Part shown: piece by piece, positions 34,416 through 43,566 of the stretch
Numbering within the stretch: the first letter of the stretch is position 1
Layout: every line of letters begins with the position of its first letter
Assembly (NCBI RefSeq): GCF_001592225.1
Contig: NZ_BCWN01000006.1
Coordinates: 84,119-148,118, forward strand
Length of the DNA stretch: 64,000 bases
Source: Castellaniella caeni NBRC 101664
GTDB taxonomy: Bacteria; Pseudomonadota; Gammaproteobacteria; Burkholderiales; Burkholderiaceae_B
Direction of reading: 5' to 3'
Position numbers and translations under genes: made by a program
The notes under the pieces: generated by a model
Seen by the model: only the letters and a program-made list of their open reading frames with translations
Databases searched by the model: none
Told to the model about the DNA's origin: nothing

Positions 34416-35909
34416 TTATTTCATGGCGATGGTGGTGTTGATATCCGTGGGATGCGCCTGCCAGCGTGCTGTGATGGTCTTGGTCTGCGTCCAGAAGTAG
34501 ATGGACTGGCGCCCGTTGGGGCCGAGATCGCCCAGCTTGGAGCCGCGCGACCCCGTGAAGCTGAACCAGGCCACCGGCACCGGAATGGGAATGTTGATGC
34601 CCACCTGGCCGACATCGACGTGGTTCTGGAAGTAGCGCGCGTGACCGCCATCTTGCGTGAAGATGGACGTGCCATTGCCATTGGGGTTGGCGTTGATGAA
34701 ATCGACTGCTTCTTCGAGCGTATCGACCAGCACCACCGAGAGTACCGGCCCGAAGATTTCAGCCTCGTAGATGCTCATGCCCGCCTTCACCTTGCTGAAC
34801 ACGGTGGGGCCGACAAAGTTGCCCTTTTCGTAGCCCGGCACCTGGACGCCCCGGCCATCGAGCACCAGCTCGGCGCCTTCGTCCACCCCTTTCTGGATGT
34901 AGCCTTCGACGCGCTGCTTGGCCGCGGGCGAAATGAGGGGGCCGAGATCGGCCTTGCGGTCGGTGCCGACGTTAACCTTGAGCTTCTTGGCGCGCTCGAC
35001 GAAATCGGGCAACCACTTCTGCGCCTCGCCCACCAGGACGAGCACGGAGATGGCCATGCAGCGTTCGCCCGCGGCGCCGAAGGCCGCCCCCAGCATGGAG
35101 TTGAGCGCGGCATCGCGGTCGGCATCGGGCATGATGACGCTGTGGTTCTTGGCCCCCATCATGGCCTGGCAGCGCTTGCCCGCCTGCGAGGAGCGGCGGT
35201 AGATTTCGGTGCCCACGCGGGTGGAGCCAATAAAGGAGACCGCCTTGATGTCCGGGTGGTCGCACAGCGTGTTGGCGACGTCGGGCCCGCCATGAACCAC
35301 GTTGAGCACGCCCGGCGGCAAGCCGGCTTCAAGCGCCAGCTGCGCCACCATGAGCGAAGCGGTGGGGTCTTGCTCGGAAGGCTTGTAGACGAAGGTGTTG
35401 CCCATGGTGACGGCAATGGGGAACATCCAGCACGGCAGCATCACCGGAAAGTTGAAGGCCGTGATGCCCGCGCACACGCCCAGCGGCTGCAGCACGTTGT
35501 AGACGTCGATGCCGGTGGCGGCGTTTTCGGCGTAATCGCCCAGTTGCAGCACGTTGGCCGACACCGCGTGCTCGACGCCTTCGAGGCCGCGCGCGACTTC
35601 GCCCTCGGCGTCGGGCAAGGTCTTGCCGTGCTCGCGTGAGAGCACTTCGGCGATCTTGGTGGTGTTGTCACGCAGCAGGCGCGCGAAATCGGTCATGATC
35701 AGGCGGCGCTTGGCCTGGCTGACCATGCGCCAGGTCTTGAAGGCTTCTTTGGAATTGGCAATGGCCCGCTCGACTTCGGCGGGTGTGGCAAACGGCACCC
35801 GGGCGACGACCTCTTGAGTGGCCGGGTTGATGACGTCACGCCATTCGGTGGTCTCGGACTGAACCAGTTTCCCGTCGATCAGTAGCGGGACGCGTGGGAT
35901 ATCGCTCAT
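34416..35909 (-). CDS. mmsA: CoA-acylating methylmalonate-semialdehyde dehydrogenase
   Basis: NAD- and CoA-dependent aldehyde dehydrogenase of 497 residues that converts methylmalonate semialdehyde or malonate semialdehyde to propionyl-CoA or acetyl-CoA, in valine, pyrimidine or inositol breakdown. Seen: ITAFNFPVMLPCWMFP, the cofactor region FVYKPSEQDP, FIGSTRVGTEIY and the catalytic Cys in AGERCMA. The absence of the general-base Glu expected in hydrolytic aldehyde dehydrogenases fits the CoA-acylating class. The gene is divergent from a LysR regulator, which probably controls it. Confidence 0.93.
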   Translation of the reverse strand: MSDIPRVPLLIDGKLVQSETTEWRDVINPATQEVVARVPFATPAEVERAIANSKEAFKTWRMVSQAKRRLIMTDFARLLRDNTTKIAEVLSREHGKTLPDAEGEVARGLEGVEHAVSANVLQLGDYAENAATGIDVYNVLQPLGVCAGITAFNFPVMLPCWMFPIAVTMGNTFVYKPSEQDPTASLMVAQLALEAGLPPGVLNVVHGGPDVANTLCDHPDIKAVSFIGSTRVGTEIYRRSSQAGKRCQAMMGAKNHSVIMPDADRDAALNSMLGAAFGAAGERCMAISVLVLVGEAQKWLPDFVERAKKLKVNVGTDRKADLGPLISPAAKQRVEGYIQKGVDEGAELVLDGRGVQVPGYEKGNFVGPTVFSKVKAGMSIYEAEIFGPVLSVVLVDTLEEAVDFINANPNGNGTSIFTQDGGHARYFQNHVDVGQVGINIPIPVPVAWFSFTGSRGSKLGDLGPNGRQSIYFWTQTKTITARWQAHPTDINTTIAMK

Positions 35910-36046
35910 GCAAACCTCCTCGGTATCTTGGGTGGGGATGGACTTTTGATGGACTCTTGTCTTGTGGCTGCGGCCAAGCGCATGATGCCGCGCGAGGCGT
36001 GCTCGTTGACCCAGTGTAGTTGTGTAAAAAACTTAAAGCCAGCAAA

Positions 36047-36078
36047 ATATTTGCACATCAGTTGACGATATTTGCACA
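36047..36078. promoter_or_regulatory. Direct repeat of an 11-mer in the mmsA-LysR intergenic region
   Basis: ATATTTGCACA occurs at 36047-36057 and again at 36068-36078, 21 bases apart, which is two helical turns. Both lie just before the regulator start at 36088. The spacing suits binding of a LysR-type dimer on one face of the DNA. Confidence 0.5.
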
Positions 36079-36087
36079 AGGATCACC

Positions 36088-37026
36088 ATGCCCGACTGGG
36101 ACGCCATCCGCTATTTCCTTGAAGTGGCCCGCACGCAGCGGGCCAGCGCCGCAGCCCAGCGCCTGGGGGTGCAGCACAGCACCGTGACGCGGCGCATCCG
36201 CGCGCTCGAACAAAGCCTGCAAGCCACCCTGTTTGAAAAATCCCGCGCCAGCGGCTTCACGCTCACCGAAGACGGGTTGCGCTTCTTCACCTACGCCGAA
36301 CAGATCGAAAGCACCTTGCTGGCCGCGCAAGAAACCCTGTCCGGCGCCGCCGGACAGCTGTCGGGGCACCTGCGCATCGGCTCCACCGAAGGCTTCGGCA
36401 GCACGGTACTCACGCCCCTGATGGTGGATTTCCAGCAGCGTCACCCCGGCATGACGCTGGACATCATGCCCGTGCCCCGCTACATCAGCCTGTCCAAGCG
36501 CGAAGCCGACATCGCCATCGCCCTCGAACGCCCGCAGCGCGGGCCCTATCTGTGCACCAAGCTGGCCGACTACACGCTCAAGCTGTACGGCACCCGCGCC
36601 TACCTGGCCAGCCACCCGCCCCTGCGACGGCGCGAGGATCTCGACCAGCACACCTTCATCGGCTATGTGGACGAACTGCTCTTCAGCGACCGCTTGCGCT
36701 ATCTGGACGACCTGGTGCAGGCCAAGCGGGTGATCTTCCGCAGCACCAGCATCCTGGCGCAATACCAGGCCGTGCTGGGCGGCCAGGCGCTGGCGATCCT
36801 GCCGTGTTTCCTGGCGGCGCAGGACGCGCGCCTGGTGCCCGTGCTGGAAAACGATTTGCGCGTCAGCCGCAGCTTCTGGATGTACTGCCATGAAGACTTG
36901 CGCCACACCCGACGCGTGATGGCGCTCTGGGATTACCTCAAGCAGGCGGTCGGCCTGAATCAGGCCTTGCTGCAGGGCCGCAGCACGCAGCTGCAAACCC
37001 CGTCCGCCCCCGCCACATGCGCTTGA
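36088..37026 (+). CDS. LysR-family regulator divergent from mmsA
   Basis: Regulator of 312 residues with N-terminal DNA-binding domain (WDAIRYFLEVARTQRASAAA, then AQRLGVQHSTVTRRIRALEQSL) and a C-terminal ligand-binding domain. The opening PDWDAIRYFLEV matches the LysR group that often controls aldehyde and amino-acid breakdown genes. It is divergent from mmsA across 178 bases, and paired 11-base direct repeats lie just before its start. Likely role: activation of mmsA by a pathway intermediate; this is inference from position. Confidence 0.85.
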   Translation: MPDWDAIRYFLEVARTQRASAAAQRLGVQHSTVTRRIRALEQSLQATLFEKSRASGFTLTEDGLRFFTYAEQIESTLLAAQETLSGAAGQLSGHLRIGSTEGFGSTVLTPLMVDFQQRHPGMTLDIMPVPRYISLSKREADIAIALERPQRGPYLCTKLADYTLKLYGTRAYLASHPPLRRREDLDQHTFIGYVDELLFSDRLRYLDDLVQAKRVIFRSTSILAQYQAVLGGQALAILPCFLAAQDARLVPVLENDLRVSRSFWMYCHEDLRHTRRVMALWDYLKQAVGLNQALLQGRSTQLQTPSAPATCA

Positions 37027-37036
37027 CGGGCAATCA

Positions 37037-38155
37037 TCACGTCTGGCTCAGCGCCCGACGACGCCGTGGCCTGGGCATGCGCATGCGCCGCCACAGCAGC
37101 CCCACGGCCAGCGCCAGAAACGCGGCATGAACCAGCCAGACACCCACGCCGAACGACAGCACGCCATTGACGATCCAGCCGCGCGACAGATTGATGAGGT
37201 TCATGTACAGCAGCGCCAGCAGGCCGGCGATGAGCAGGTCGCCCGAGCGGCCCAGGCGCGGGTTGACCGCCCCCAGCGGCAGGGCGATGAGCGCCAGGTT
37301 GAGCACCGCGATGGGCAGGGCAAGCCGCCACATCAGCTGCGAGAGGGATTCCGGGTCGCCGCGCTGCAAGAGGTCGAGCGTGGGGCGGGCCTTGATCTCT
37401 TGCAGGGCCTTCTGGCGCTGGGCTTCGAGCGCCCCAGGGTCGGTGCGGCTTTCGATGCGCACCCCGTAGTGGTCGAAGTCGAGCATGCGCAATTCGGGTG
37501 TGCCCGGCTTCAGATCGTAGCGGTGGCCCGGCCCCAGCACGATGAAGCGGTCGCCGTTGGGTTCGGTGCGGATGGCGGCGCTGTCGGCGGTGACCACGCT
37601 GAGCCAGTCGGGTTCGACGATGCGCGCCATCACCCGGCCCAGCTCGTCATCCGGGCGCGTGGGTGATTCGGCAAAGAACACGCGCCGACCGTTTTCGGTT
37701 TCGATGAACTGCCCCGCCGTCACTTTGGAAAGATCGGAGCGCTGTTCGAAGCGCTGGCGATATTCGGCGATCTGCCCGTAGGCCCACGGCGACGCCGACA
37801 GCGTCAGTACGGCCACCACGGCGGCCACCGGCAGGGCGAACAGCATGACGGGACGCAGCCAGTCGGCCAGCGACAGGCCGCTGGCGAACCAGACGGGCAT
37901 CTCGGATTCGCGGTAGCTGCGCGTGACGGTGGTGAGCACGGCGACGAACAGGGCCACCGACAGGATGACCGGCAAGGCGGTGATGCTGGAAAACGCGGCC
38001 AGCCCCAGCACGACGTTGGCGCCGATGTCGCCCTCGGCGGCCTGGCCCAGCAGGCGTACGATCAAGACGCTGAGCCAGACCACCAGCAGCGTGGAAAAGA
38101 CGATCCCGGCGTGGCTGGTGATCTCGGAAAAAACGGCGCGCTTGAACAATGTCAT
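37037..38155 (-). CDS. lptF: Lipopolysaccharide export permease LptF
   Basis: Inner-membrane permease of 372 residues of the LptF/LptG family, which extracts lipopolysaccharide from the inner membrane for export by the LptB2FG complex. It has helices at both ends and a periplasmic jelly-roll-like middle domain (YGQIAEYRQRFEQRSD, then GQFIETENGRRVFFAE). The N-terminus FKRAVFSEITSHAGIVF is LptF-like. lptG normally lies directly downstream; here a convergent regulator gene ends 11 bases later, so lptG must be elsewhere. Divergent from pepA. Confidence 0.92.
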   Translation of the reverse strand: MTLFKRAVFSEITSHAGIVFSTLLVVWLSVLIVRLLGQAAEGDIGANVVLGLAAFSSITALPVILSVALFVAVLTTVTRSYRESEMPVWFASGLSLADWLRPVMLFALPVAAVVAVLTLSASPWAYGQIAEYRQRFEQRSDLSKVTAGQFIETENGRRVFFAESPTRPDDELGRVMARIVEPDWLSVVTADSAAIRTEPNGDRFIVLGPGHRYDLKPGTPELRMLDFDHYGVRIESRTDPGALEAQRQKALQEIKARPTLDLLQRGDPESLSQLMWRLALPIAVLNLALIALPLGAVNPRLGRSGDLLIAGLLALLYMNLINLSRGWIVNGVLSFGVGVWLVHAAFLALAVGLLWRRMRMPRPRRRRALSQT

Positions 38156-38265
38156 GGGAAAATGCGGAATAATGGATCGTCACCCCCCGGTTCGCCTGCC
38201 GCTGGCGTGCTGTTGCACATCAGGCCCGGCAGGCAACATCCGGAATCGCGCCCAAGGAAAAACGA

Positions 38266-39762
38266 ATGGAATTTAGCACAACGACCGCCACCGCCCTGCA
38301 CACGATCAAGACCCAGGCCCTGGCGGTGGGGGTGTTCACGGACGGCATGCTCAGCCCCGCTGCCGATGCGCTCGACCAGGCCTCCAAGGGGGCCCTGCGC
38401 GCCGCCATCAAAGCCGAATTCGACGCCAGCAGCGGCAGCATCCTGACCTTGCACGCACCGGCGGGCATTACCGCAGACCGAGTCATTTTACTCGGACTCG
38501 GATCGCAAGAAAGCCTCAAGGCCGCCAGCGTGTCCCGCGCGCACCAGGCCCTGGCCGCTTACTGCGTGCGCGCCGGCGTCGGCACCGCGGTGTCCACCCT
38601 GTGCGCCCTCGACTGCGCCGACGCCAGCCTGGCCGACCTCGCCCGGGCCACGGCGCGCCTGGTCAGCGCCGCCACCTACCGCTACGACCACACTTTCAGC
38701 AAGGCCAAGCCCGCCGTCAAGCTGCGCAGCTTCAGCCTGCACCTCTCCCGCGCCCAGGCGGCCAAGGCCAAGCCCGGCCTCGAACAGGGCGCGGCCATCG
38801 GTGCGGGCGTCAACCTGGCACGCCTGCTGGGCGACCTGCCCCCCAACGTCTGCACCCCCACGTACCTGGGGCAGACCGCCAAGGATCTCGCCAAGCAGTT
38901 CAAGACGCTCAAGGCCGAAGTGCTCGATCAGAAAAAGATCGAAGCCCTGAACATGGGTTCTTTCCTGTCGGTGGCGCGCGGTTCGGCCGAACCCCCGGCC
39001 TTCATCGTGCTGCGCCACACGCCCAGCCAGGCGTCGGCCCGCAAGGCGGCCCCCATCGTCCTGGTGGGCAAGGGCATCACCTTCGACGCGGGCGGCATTT
39101 CCCTCAAGCCGGGCCCGGGCATGGACGAAATGAAATTCGACATGTGCGGCGCGGCCAGCGTCCTGGGCACGATGCGCACCGTGGCCGAACTCGACCTCCC
39201 CCGCGAAGTCATCGGCATCGTCCCCAGCTGCGAAAACCTGCCCAGCGGCACGGCCAACAAGCCGGGCGACATCGTCACCAGCCTGTCGGGCCAGACCATC
39301 GAAATCCTCAATACCGACGCCGAAGGGCGGCTCATCCTCTGCGACGCCCTCACCTACGCCGAACGCTTCAAGCCCGCCGCCGTCATCGACGTTGCCACGC
39401 TCACCGGGGCCTGCGTGATCGCTCTGGGCCACGTCAACAGCGGCCTGTTCACGCAAGACGACGCCCTGGCCGACGAACTGCTGGCCGCCGGCCGTCAGGC
39501 GCAAGACCCGGCCTGGCGCCTGCCGCTCGAAGACGCCTACCAAGACCTGCTCAAGTCCAACTTCGCCGACATGGCCAATATCGGCGGACGGCCCGCGGGC
39601 TCGGTGACGGCGGCCTGCTTCCTGTCGCGCTTCACCAGCAAGTACCGCTGGGCGCACCTCGACATCGCCGGCACCGCCTGGCTCGAAGGCAAGCAGAAAG
39701 GGGCCACCGGGCGCCCCGTGCCGCTGCTCGTGCAATACCTGCTGGGCCAGTGCGCGGCATGA
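38266..39762 (+). CDS. pepA: Leucyl aminopeptidase (M17 family)
   Basis: Cytoplasmic metalloaminopeptidase of 498 residues; hexameric members release N-terminal residues and some also act in DNA recombination and transcription control. The two-metal site is marked by LVGKGITFDAGG, the KPGPGMDEMKFDMCG segment and the M17 signature NTDAEGRLILCDALTYA, with IDVATLTGACV after it. Length and motifs are complete. holC overlaps the stop by four bases, and lptF is divergent, a layout conserved in many proteobacteria. Confidence 0.96.
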   Translation: MEFSTTTATALHTIKTQALAVGVFTDGMLSPAADALDQASKGALRAAIKAEFDASSGSILTLHAPAGITADRVILLGLGSQESLKAASVSRAHQALAAYCVRAGVGTAVSTLCALDCADASLADLARATARLVSAATYRYDHTFSKAKPAVKLRSFSLHLSRAQAAKAKPGLEQGAAIGAGVNLARLLGDLPPNVCTPTYLGQTAKDLAKQFKTLKAEVLDQKKIEALNMGSFLSVARGSAEPPAFIVLRHTPSQASARKAAPIVLVGKGITFDAGGISLKPGPGMDEMKFDMCGAASVLGTMRTVAELDLPREVIGIVPSCENLPSGTANKPGDIVTSLSGQTIEILNTDAEGRLILCDALTYAERFKPAAVIDVATLTGACVIALGHVNSGLFTQDDALADELLAAGRQAQDPAWRLPLEDAYQDLLKSNFADMANIGGRPAGSVTAACFLSRFTSKYRWAHLDIAGTAWLEGKQKGATGRPVPLLVQYLLGQCAA

Positions 39763-40214
39763 GCCGGGTCGATTTCGCCTATGGCGCCGCGCATCGCCTG
39801 CGCGCGGCCTGTCGCACGGCGGCGCGCCACGCGCAGGCGGGCCACCGCCTGCTGGTGTACTGCACCGACCCGCGGCGCCTGAAGCGTTTCGACACCCTGC
39901 TCTGGGAATTCGACCCCGTCAGCTTCATCCCCCACGCACGGGCCGACGACCCGCTGGCGGAACAGGCCGATGTCGTGCTGGTGGCCGATGCCGCCGCCCT
40001 GGCGGCGGCCCCCGCGACGGGCTGGCTGCTCAACCTCGATCTCGACTGCCCGCCCGACGCCCGGCGCCACACCCGCATCCTGGAAATCGTCTCGGGCCAC
40101 GAGGCCGACCAGCAGGCCGCGCGCGCGCGCTGGGCCGCCTACAAGCAGGCGGGCTACGAAATCCGCAGCCACCCGCTGCCCAAGACAGCACCCGAGGGAA
40201 CCCACAGCCGTTAA
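39759..40214 (+). CDS. holC: DNA polymerase III chi subunit
   Basis: Protein of 151 residues, similar in length to E. coli chi (147). It links polymerase III to single-stranded DNA-binding protein. Seen: VDFAYGAAHRLRAACRTAARHA, then LVYCTDPRRLKRFDTLLW and FIPHARADDPLAE, all standard for HolC. The ATG at 39759 overlaps the pepA stop (ATGA), indicating translational coupling. Confidence 0.93.
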   Translation: MSRVDFAYGAAHRLRAACRTAARHAQAGHRLLVYCTDPRRLKRFDTLLWEFDPVSFIPHARADDPLAEQADVVLVADAAALAAAPATGWLLNLDLDCPPDARRHTRILEIVSGHEADQQAARARWAAYKQAGYEIRSHPLPKTAPEGTHSR

Positions 40215-40383
40215 AGCAGTCCAACCCTCGACCCCCCGCCATCGGCCATCCGGCACGCCGTGTTGCCGCGCGACGCCATCCGGATGGATTCGATGGACGC
40301 ATCAATTCAGCTTGTTGTAAGATTCAAGCATACATAGACACTGGCGGCAGCTGTCCAGGCCGCCTCGACGACAGGAAAACACC

Positions 40384-41085
40384 ATGTCCGACTTTCGCCA
40401 AACCCTTCCCCGCCCCGGCGCGTACGACACCTCGGTCGCCGCTCGCAACCAGGTGCTGCGCAACACCTACTGGCTGCTGGCGCTCTCCATGATCCCCACC
40501 GTGCTGGGCGCCGCCGTCGGCCTGCACCTGGGCATGGCCCAGCTGATGTCCACCAACCCGGGGACCAGCATGCTGGTCTTCCTGGTAGGCGCCTTCGGCC
40601 TCATGTTCCTGGTCGAACGCAATAAAAATTCATCGCTGGGCGTGGCCCTGCTGCTGGGCTTCACCTTCTTCATGGGCCTGATGCTGTCCAACCTGCTCAG
40701 CTTCGTGCTGGGCATGGGCAACGGCTCGCAGCTCATCATGCTGGCCTTTGGTGGCACCGCGGCGGTCTTTGGCACCATGGCCACGGTGGCCACCACCACC
40801 AAGCGCGACTTCACCCATCTGCAAAAATTTCTCTTCGTGGGCGTGGTGCTGCTCATCGTGGCCTCGGTCGCCAACCTGTTCTTCCAGATCCCGGCCCTGA
40901 TGCTCACGCTGTCGGTGCTGGCCATCGGCATCTTCTCGGCGTTCCTGCTGGTCGATCTGCAGCGCGTGGTACAAGGCGGCGAAACCAACTACATCACCGC
41001 CACGCTGGCCGTCTACCTCGACCTCTACAACATCTTCACCAACCTGCTGATGCTGCTGGGCATCTTCGGCGGCAACCGCGACTGA
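40384..41085 (+). CDS. Bax inhibitor-1/YccA family membrane protein
   Basis: Protein of 233 residues with seven predicted helices, Bax inhibitor-1 family. Family marks are the first helix VLRNTYWLLALSMIPT, LLSFVLGMGNGSQLIM and the C-terminal ETNYITATLAVYLDLYNIFTNLL. E. coli YccA modulates the FtsH protease; YbhL is of the same fold. Here no neighbour indicates a partner. It stands alone on the plus strand with a start at 40384 after a promoter-bearing gap. Confidence 0.92.
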   Translation: MSDFRQTLPRPGAYDTSVAARNQVLRNTYWLLALSMIPTVLGAAVGLHLGMAQLMSTNPGTSMLVFLVGAFGLMFLVERNKNSSLGVALLLGFTFFMGLMLSNLLSFVLGMGNGSQLIMLAFGGTAAVFGTMATVATTTKRDFTHLQKFLFVGVVLLIVASVANLFFQIPALMLTLSVLAIGIFSAFLLVDLQRVVQGGETNYITATLAVYLDLYNIFTNLLMLLGIFGGNRD

Positions 41086-41122
41086 CCCCGCACCGGGCCG
41101 CCGCAACGGCGCGCCCGGGCCG

Positions 41123-42028
41123 TCAGCCCTTGCGCTGCTGCATCCGCTGGCGAGCCTCGGCTCGCCATTTTTGCGCGCCTTCGATCGCGACCAGAACGAT
41201 GGCCAGCCAGATCGGCCCGTAGGTCAGCCACTGCGCCGGGCTCACGGGCTCGCCCATGAGCAGGAACGCCACCCAGAACAACAAAACGGGCTCGACATAC
41301 CCCAGCAGCCCGAACAAAGAGAGCGGGATGATGCGGCTGGCCGCCAGATACATCGACAGCGACACGGCGCTGAGCAGGCCCAACAGCGGCACCTGCAGAA
41401 ACATGCGCGGGTGGGCGGCGAAAATATGGCCCACCGCCGTGGCCTGGGACTGCAGCACGAACACGGCGACCGGCAGCAGGAACAGCATGTCGAACCACAG
41501 ACCGCTCAGGGCATCCACCTGCAGGCGGCGGCGCAGCATGAAGTAGGGCGGATACCCCAGCGCCACCAGCGCCGTCGCCCAGGACACCGACCCCACGCGC
41601 CAGGTTTCGTGCGCCACCCCCAGCAAGGCAAAGGCCACCGCCCAGGCCTGCCAGCGGCTGAGGCGTTCGCCATAGACCAGCCGCCCGGCCAGCACCATCA
41701 TGAGCGGCAGCAGAAAATAGCCTGTGGAAACGTCCAGGGCATAGCCGTGCAACGGCGCCCAGACGAAGAGCCACAGCTGGATGCCCATCAGGCCGGAACA
41801 GACCAGCATGAGCAGCAGGAAGCGCCCGTGCCGGAATTGATGGGCCGTCGCGCGCAGCTGCGGCCAGCCGCGCATCCGATGTACCACCAGCGCCATCATC
41901 GGCAGGCCCATGAGTACGCGCCAGGCAAACACGAGATCGCCGTCGAAGGGCTGCATCAGCGTGGCGTAGAAGTACATGGTGGCAAACAGGATCGACGAGG
42001 CGACCGACAGCGCAATGCCGTGCTTCAT
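41123..42028 (-). CDS. EamA/RarD-family membrane exporter
   Basis: Drug/metabolite transporter superfamily protein of 301 residues with about ten helices, most like RarD. The start MKHGIALSVASSILFATMYF, with FAWRVLMGLPMMALV and GYFLLPLMMVLAGRLVYGE, are RarD-type landmarks. The substrate is unknown; relatives export amino acids or metabolites. The ATG at 42028 is chosen because it begins the first helix. It lies 67 bases after recO on the same strand, where many related genomes have pdxJ and acpS. Confidence 0.85.
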   Translation of the reverse strand: MKHGIALSVASSILFATMYFYATLMQPFDGDLVFAWRVLMGLPMMALVVHRMRGWPQLRATAHQFRHGRFLLLMLVCSGLMGIQLWLFVWAPLHGYALDVSTGYFLLPLMMVLAGRLVYGERLSRWQAWAVAFALLGVAHETWRVGSVSWATALVALGYPPYFMLRRRLQVDALSGLWFDMLFLLPVAVFVLQSQATAVGHIFAAHPRMFLQVPLLGLLSAVSLSMYLAASRIIPLSLFGLLGYVEPVLLFWVAFLLMGEPVSPAQWLTYGPIWLAIVLVAIEGAQKWRAEARQRMQQRKG

Positions 42029-42095
42029 GAGAGACCCGCGAATCAGAGGGGGTTGAAAGTGAAAGGAAAGCCGCCTGCCGCTGCGATCCCGGTAT

Positions 42096-42686
42096 TCAGT
42101 AACGCTGCAAGTCGAGCAGCACCTGGCGCGTGCGCAAGGGGGCCTCCAGCAGCTGATCGATGCGTTCGCGCAGCTGCTGGCGCAAGATGGGTTCGAGCGC
42201 CGGATCGTCGAAATCGGGATCGGGCTGATCGAAACCGTACCCCGCCTGCGCGAGCAGCAGCCACTCGAAGCGGCGCAAGGCGGGCGCATGCGAGCGCGCC
42301 CGTGGGTCGGCCAGCTGATCGAGGGCCATCTCGTAGGCATCATAGACGCCGGGATGCGGGTCTTCCCGGCCCAGCAGGCGCAGGATCAGTTCGTTCAGAT
42401 ACCAGGCCGACATCATGGCGCGCCCCGCCAGCAGGCGCACAGGCCCGGCTTCGGCGCGCACCAGGGTGCGTACTTCGGCGGCCCCCGACCACGACAGCCA
42501 GAGCGGCTGGAAGGCCACCAGCACCGGGCGCAGCACCGAATAGGGCCGCTTGGCCCCCTTGGCCGCCAGCGCCATCAGGCCATGATCGCGGCTGAAGCAC
42601 TGCACGATGAGCGACGTCTCACGCCAGGGGCTGGCGTACAGCACGTAGCCGGGGGCATCCTGGACGCGCTGGCCTCGTTTAGTCAT
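42096..42686 (-). CDS. recO: DNA repair protein RecO, short form
   Basis: Recombination mediator of 196 residues that loads RecA on gapped DNA with RecR. The N-terminal OB fold is clear (QDAPGYVLYASPWRETSLIV, then GAKRPYSVLRPVLVAFQPL), as are the helical part (MMSAWYLNELILRLL, then FEWLLLAQAGYG) and the terminus LRTRQVLLDLQRY. E. coli RecO is 242 residues; here the region between GYGFDQPDPDF and the final helices is about 40 residues shorter, and the zinc-type Cys cluster of some RecO is absent. The ATG at 42686 overlaps the era stop by eight bases. Confidence 0.88.
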   Translation of the reverse strand: MTKRGQRVQDAPGYVLYASPWRETSLIVQCFSRDHGLMALAAKGAKRPYSVLRPVLVAFQPLWLSWSGAAEVRTLVRAEAGPVRLLAGRAMMSAWYLNELILRLLGREDPHPGVYDAYEMALDQLADPRARSHAPALRRFEWLLLAQAGYGFDQPDPDFDDPALEPILRQQLRERIDQLLEAPLRTRQVLLDLQRY

Positions 42687-43566
42687 ACCCCAGTTCGCGC
42701 AGCGTCGCGTCGCGGCCCGACCAGCCCTTGCGCACCTTGACGTAGACGTCCAGGAACACGGGTTTGTCGAGCAGCTTGACCATGTCCTGGCGGGCTTCGG
42801 TGGCAATGCGCTTCATGTGCTGGCCGCCCGCCCCCAGCAGGATGGGCCGGTGGCCTTCGCGCTCGATGACGACGCAGGCGGCAACGCGCACCCCGGTTTC
42901 GTTTTCATCCCATTGCTCGATGACCACCGTGCAGCCGTAGGGCAGCTCGTCGCCCACCAGGCGGAAAATCTTCTCGCGGATGAGTTCGGCGGCCAGGAAA
43001 CGCACCGGGCGGTCGGTGAAGGCATCGGCCTCGAACAGGTGCTCGGCCTCGGGCAGGTGCTGGGCGACCTCTTGTGTGAGGACATCGAGCTGCACCGAGC
43101 GGGCCGCGCTGACCGGCACCACCGCCGCATAGGGGAACTGCCCGGTCAGGCGCGTGACGTAGGCAAAGAGGCTGTTCTTGTCCTTGAGCGTGTCCACCTT
43201 GTTGACGGCCAGGATCACGGGCCGCTGGCGCGGCAGCAGGGGCACCACGGCGGCGTCGCCCGCCGACCACTTGCCCGCTTCGACGACGTGTACGACCACG
43301 TCCACCTCGGCCAGCGCCTGGGTGACGACGCGGTTCATCATGCGGTTCATGGCCCCGCCGTGGCGCGTCTGGAAGCCAGGCGTATCGACGAAGATGAATT
43401 GATCCGCCCCCTGGGTGAGCACCCCGTGAATGCGGTGGCGGGTGGTCTGCGCCTTGCGCGAGACGATGGAGGCCTTGGCGCCGATGAGCGCATTGCTGAG
43501 GGTGGACTTGCCCACATTGGGCCGCCCGACCAGGGCCACGAAACCACAACGGCTGGCTGTATTCAT
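42679..43566 (-). CDS. era: GTPase Era
   Basis: Ribosome-assembly GTPase of 295 residues that binds 16S rRNA near its 3' end. G1 is [13 protein letters not shown] (residues 12-24), G3 DTPGFQT, G4 NKVD, followed by a C-terminal KH domain ([19 protein letters not shown], then [12 protein letters not shown]). It overlaps both rnc and recO, as in the conserved rnc-era-recO arrangement. Confidence 0.97.
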   Translation of the reverse strand: MNTASRCGFVALVGRPNVGKSTLSNALIGAKASIVSRKAQTTRHRIHGVLTQGADQFIFVDTPGFQTRHGGAMNRMMNRVVTQALAEVDVVVHVVEAGKWSAGDAAVVPLLPRQRPVILAVNKVDTLKDKNSLFAYVTRLTGQFPYAAVVPVSAARSVQLDVLTQEVAQHLPEAEHLFEADAFTDRPVRFLAAELIREKIFRLVGDELPYGCTVVIEQWDENETGVRVAACVVIEREGHRPILLGAGGQHMKRIATEARQDMVKLLDKPVFLDVYVKVRKGWSGRDATLRELGYD

